NCBI RefSeq assembly: GCF_002252665.1
Contig: NZ_NQKZ01000004.1
Coordinates: forward strand, 111,261-175,260
DNA from: Synechococcus sp. 8F6
GTDB lineage: Bacteria > Cyanobacteriota > Cyanobacteriia > PCC-6307 > Cyanobiaceae
Direction: 5' to 3'
Length of the DNA: 64,000 bases
Positions 61,386 through 64,000 of the stretch are shown here, piece after piece. The translations under genes were made by a program, and so were the position numbers. Below the pieces are notes generated by a model. The model worked only from the letters and a program-made list of their open reading frames with translations. It was not told the origin of the DNA and did no database searches. Position 1 is the stretch's first letter. Each line of letters starts with the position of its first letter.

Positions 61386-61960
61386 GGCCTGAAATCGTTT
61401 TCCTGCTGGAGGAACGCTCGGCTCAAGCGATGATCCAAGCGCTCGTGCCTCGCATCAGCAGTGGGCTTGTTGCATTTCGTTTTTTTCCTTTCGAGGGAAA
61501 GACAGATCTGGAACGCAGTCTGGTCCGCAGGATCCAGTCTTACCAAAACAACACGGCGCGATTCATTGTTTTGCGCGATCAGGATAGCGAGACCGACTGC
61601 CGGCGATTGAAGCAACGTCTGCTCCACCTGTGCGATCAGGCGGGGCGACTGCATCACTGTGTGGTGCGCATTGCTTGCCGGGAACTGGAGAGCTTTTATA
61701 TGGCTGATCTCAAAGCTGTTGCCTCTGCATTTCAGCTCAAGGGATTGGAACGCAAGCAAAGCATCAGCAAATACAGAGCACCGGATCAGCTTGGCAACCC
61801 CAAGCAGGAGTTAAAACGGCTTACCGGCAACCGCTATCAGCCACTAGCAGGTTCACGTGCCATTGGTGAGCAACTGGACGTGACCAACACCCGATCCGGC
61901 AGCTTCCAAGCCTTGATTGAAGGGATTCGGCGGCTGGAAGTCGAGCTGCTGCAGGCGTGA
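61382..61960 (+). CDS. DUF4276 (TOPRIM-like) protein, partner of the AAA ATPase
   Basis: This is a 192-residue protein. EIVFLLEERSAQAMIQALVPRI holds the conserved first Glu, TARFIVLRDQDSETDCRRLKQRL the D-x-D, and RIACRELESFYMADLKAVASAF a third acidic motif: a TOPRIM-like layout. Together with the ATPase it forms a split OLD-like or AbiL-like unit, a class linked to phage defence. Defence is inference. TTG 61382 is the only start at the overlap. Confidence 0.78.
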   Translation: MRPEIVFLLEERSAQAMIQALVPRISSGLVAFRFFPFEGKTDLERSLVRRIQSYQNNTARFIVLRDQDSETDCRRLKQRLLHLCDQAGRLHHCVVRIACRELESFYMADLKAVASAFQLKGLERKQSISKYRAPDQLGNPKQELKRLTGNRYQPLAGSRAIGEQLDVTNTRSGSFQALIEGIRRLEVELLQA

Positions 61961-63267
61961 TGAGTTACCCTACCCTTGAACGCCTCGCGGCGCGAGGCCG
62001 GGCGCTGGCCCAGCGGCTGAAGCCGCAATCCGCTTTCAGCCGCAATGTGCTCAAGCTGGCTGGGGGCACGTCTGGCAGTCAGGTGATCACGGTGGCTGCA
62101 GCACCGATCCTCACACGACTGTATGGGCCGGAGAGCTTTGGGGTGCTGGCCACGTTTGTGTCGATCCTGTCTCTGCTGAACGAGGTGAGCAGCCTGCGCT
62201 ATGAATTGGCAATCGCCGTGCCGGAAGACGACGACGAAGCGATCGCACTTGTGTGGCTGTGTTTTCTGCTGGTGGCCATCTCCACAGCCCTCACCGCCCT
62301 GGGGGTGGTGTTGCTGCGCGATCAGCTGGTGAGCTGGCTGCAGCAGCCTGCGCTGAAGACGTTGCTTTGGCTGCTGCCAGTGGGCGTGTTTTTCACGGGG
62401 GTGTATCAGCCGCTGAGCTACTGGGCGATCCGATGCAAGCAGTTTGGCCTGCTGGCACAAACGAAATTTCGCCAGAGCATCTTTGGCTTGGCCACCTACC
62501 TTGCGGCGGCACCGCTGGGCACGATTGGACTGCTGCTGGGCCAGATAGTGAGCCAGAGCGCAGGCTTTGTTGCCATGTTTCGTGAGTCAGAAACTATTCT
62601 GCTGCTTAACCGACGGTCCGCACCATTTCTTTTATTGAAGACGTTACATCGATACAGTCATTTCGGGATCTATACCTCTACGGCGGGCTTGATTAACATG
62701 ATTGGGAGTCAAGTTCCCAACCTGATGTTTGCCTCTGCTTTTGGAGCGGCCCAACTGGGGCAATTGGCACTAGCGCAGCGGCTGCTGCTCTTGCCAGCTG
62801 GATTGATTGGTGGCTCGGTGGGGCAGGTCTTTCTGAGTCAAGCCGCCGATCGCTCTCGGGTTGGTACGTTGTCTTCTTTTGTCAGGCAGGCGAGCAAAAA
62901 GTTGATGTTCTTTGGTCTGATCATTGCGCTTATAGCTTCCCTGATCGTCGCACCGATGATGCCGCTCCTCTTTGGCTATGAATGGAGCCCAACACGCTGG
63001 ATTATCCCGCTGCTGTGCCCCTTGTTTCTCGGGCAGCTTATTGTATCTCCGCTTAGCATGGCTTTTTTTGCATCAGAAAGCACTAAATCAGAACTTTATG
63101 CTCAGACGATGCTAATTGGGATACGACTTCTGCCCCTAATCATTGCGGCCAGCCTGGTTCAGCTAAATTTTCTGGAAGCCCTGGCCATTTACTCTTTCTC
63201 TAACTTTGTTGGGTATGTTGCTTATCTATTGATTCTATTGGACTCACTGTCACCTCGCCGCTCCTAG
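61960..63267 (+). CDS. Wzx-like polysaccharide flippase
   Basis: This is a 435-residue inner-membrane protein with about 12 helices, of the O-antigen flippase type: FSRNVLKLAGGTSGSQVITVAAAPILTRLYGPESFGVLATFVSILSLLNEVSSLRYELAIAVPEDDDEA is the family opening. It should move lipid-linked sugar units across the membrane for the polysaccharide made from the fucose and Wbp sugars. ATG 61960 overlaps the DUF4276 stop. GC falls clearly after about 62600. No Wzy or glycosyltransferase is in the window. Confidence 0.88.
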   Translation: MSYPTLERLAARGRALAQRLKPQSAFSRNVLKLAGGTSGSQVITVAAAPILTRLYGPESFGVLATFVSILSLLNEVSSLRYELAIAVPEDDDEAIALVWLCFLLVAISTALTALGVVLLRDQLVSWLQQPALKTLLWLLPVGVFFTGVYQPLSYWAIRCKQFGLLAQTKFRQSIFGLATYLAAAPLGTIGLLLGQIVSQSAGFVAMFRESETILLLNRRSAPFLLLKTLHRYSHFGIYTSTAGLINMIGSQVPNLMFASAFGAAQLGQLALAQRLLLLPAGLIGGSVGQVFLSQAADRSRVGTLSSFVRQASKKLMFFGLIIALIASLIVAPMMPLLFGYEWSPTRWIIPLLCPLFLGQLIVSPLSMAFFASESTKSELYAQTMLIGIRLLPLIIAASLVQLNFLEALAIYSFSNFVGYVAYLLILLDSLSPRRS

Positions 63268-63506
63268 CCCTGTTGTTGCGTCGCTCTTGCCAAGAATATG
63301 GAGTTTGTCGACGTGAAGCGAAAAATCTTCGTTTCACTTGTATATTAAGCCTCGAACGGGGTTTTTCAATTGATATTCGAATCAATTATTGCTTGTCTGA
63401 GAGCATTCCGACAAGAAGCAGTAGTCTTCTGAGATCGAGAAAGGAATTTGAGTTTCGGAAAACTTTGAAGAAGGTAACGTGGACCCCAAAAACTGAACCA
63501 GACCTT

Positions 63507-63554
63507 ATGAGAGCTTCCCAAACGGCCAGAATGAGAGCTTCCCAAACGGCCAGA
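63507..63554 (+). repeat. 24-bp tandem duplication near IS3 remnant
   Basis: atgagagcttcccaaacggc plus caga is present twice without spacer (63507-63530, 63531-63554). It follows gtggaccccaaaaactgaacc (from about 63478), which looks like a worn IS3-type terminal sequence. Confidence 0.7.
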
Positions 63555-63573
63555 CTTGGCCTGGAGAAGACCC

Positions 63574-63645
63574 ATGAAAAGCAAACGCCACACTCGCGAG
63601 TAGATCATCCGCAAGCTGCGCAGCGCTGAGCAGCTGGTAGCGCCC
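63574..63645 (+). pseudogene. IS3-family OrfA transposase fragment
   Basis: MKSKRHTRE, TAG at 63601 where the family has Gln, then IIRKLRSAEQL matches the IS3 OrfA start (MK-KR-T-EQIIRKLREAE). The rest is missing; the sequence loses similarity at about 63645. Confidence 0.75.
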
Positions 63646-63804
63646 CTCCGAGTGGTGTAACTCAGGAGGTCCTGTGACCCTTTCCGGAGGGTGAACAGGA
63701 GCAGTCAGAGGATGACTGCTTGGAAGCTGATTGCGCAGCTCCGTTCATCCACTATGAACCCTGATCGCGGTAGCTGCCAGAAAAGATGACGCCTCTGCTG
63801 CCAT
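63646..63804. other. Spacer between two IS3 fragments
   Basis: No coding frame, repeat or RNA gene is seen; short frames here have several stops. It is probably scar sequence of the IS decay. Confidence 0.4.
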
Positions 63805-64000
63805 TCAGGCACCCAACATCAACGTAGCTGGATCTGGCTCGATTTCTGGTGGCGGTGGGTTGATCCAGACCTCTTCCGGCTGACGCCAGCAACGCGTCGA
63901 TCGTGACCACCGGCGGGGATGCCGTTGGCGTGCTTGTTCGTAGACGACAGCACGGTGGCGGCAGATCTCCACAGCCTCACCGTTGTGGCGCTGATGGGGC
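63805..64000 (-). pseudogene. IS3-type OrfB (rve transposase) C-terminal part, cut by window edge
   Basis: The reverse strand from the window end reads HNGEAVEICRHRAVVYEQ, RHPRRWSRSTRCWRQPEEVWINPP and ends LMLGA-stop at 63805. The pattern (xx-HRAxVY-A, P-RW, R-W--P-EVW-NP) is the C-terminus of IS3 integrase-type transposases. It is opposite in strand to the OrfA scrap, so two insertions or an inversion are involved. Whether the part outside the window is intact is unknown. Confidence 0.7.

Overview
The window looks like a chromosome segment from a GC-rich picocyanobacterium of the Cyanobium / freshwater or coastal Synechococcus lineage. The evidence is the set of cyanobacterial housekeeping genes (CAAD-domain thylakoid protein, GuaB3, CrtL lycopene cyclase, GH57 branching enzyme, CYP110-like P450) with gyrA and crtL close together, very high GC in the core genes, and no introns or phage structural genes. 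No tRNA, rRNA or CRISPR array was seen.

Layout. (1) 1-12.5 kb, core genes: hisH (cut by the window edge), a LOG-family protein, trxA, guaB3, a CAAD protein and an HcyBio/DUF39 protein on the minus strand. Divergent from them run gyrA, an acetolactate-decarboxylase-like/CARDB fusion, crtL and a frameshifted symporter fused to a periplasmic binding domain. (2) 12.6-16.2 kb, a small worn accessory patch: an AAA/DUF4143 ATPase behind a perfect palindrome, a GNAT gene fused to what looks like a Sua5 remnant, a ketopantoate reductase lacking its NADPH motif, and a small secreted protein. (3) 16.3-21 kb, core metabolism: GH57 branching enzyme, leuA, a lone sugar-ABC permease and a coiled-coil membrane protein. 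(4) 21.1-35.4 kb, the most striking region: an MFS exporter, an MGDG-synthase/MurG-like glycosyltransferase, one 2455-residue fully reducing polyketide synthase (KS-AT-DH-ER-KR-ACP-reductase) and an overlapping ceramide-glucosyltransferase-like GT2, followed by a START-like protein, an alpha/beta hydrolase and a P450. I read the first four genes as a pathway for a glycosylated long-chain polyketide alcohol, logically parallel to heterocyst glycolipids but compressed into one megasynthase in an organism with no heterocysts. (5) 35.4-40.3 kb, an export operon (Wza, Wzz/Wzc-like, outer-membrane barrel).

(6) 40.6-64 kb, a surface-polysaccharide region riddled with toxin-antitoxin (TA) and nuclease genes. 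The sugar genes are gmd and fcl (GDP-L-fucose), all five steps WbpA/B/D/E/I for UDP-2,3-diacetamido-2,3-dideoxy-mannuronic acid, a GlpD-like oxidoreductase and a Wzx-like flippase. Between them lie HepT/MntA, Phd/PIN, VapBC, a HicB/DUF4258 trio, a ribbon-helix-helix/membrane pair, a HEPN pair, a Uma2 nuclease, three DUF4351 nuclease-like paralogues and an AAA/DUF4276 (OLD-like) pair. There are many gene scraps: vapC, relE, glmS 3' end, wbpB 3' end, DUF4351 ends and IS3 fragments. Dispersed 25-bp palindromes, 82-bp and 73-bp direct repeats and a repeated leader upstream of the DUF4351 genes record repeated duplication and deletion. The polysaccharide operons appear to have been broken up by this TA/nuclease insertion while remaining apparently intact.

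Unusual start codons recur: the three DUF4351 paralogues begin with GTG, CTG and TTG at the same place, and two antitoxins have strong Shine-Dalgarno sequences placed for ATA and ATC/ATT rather than a standard start.
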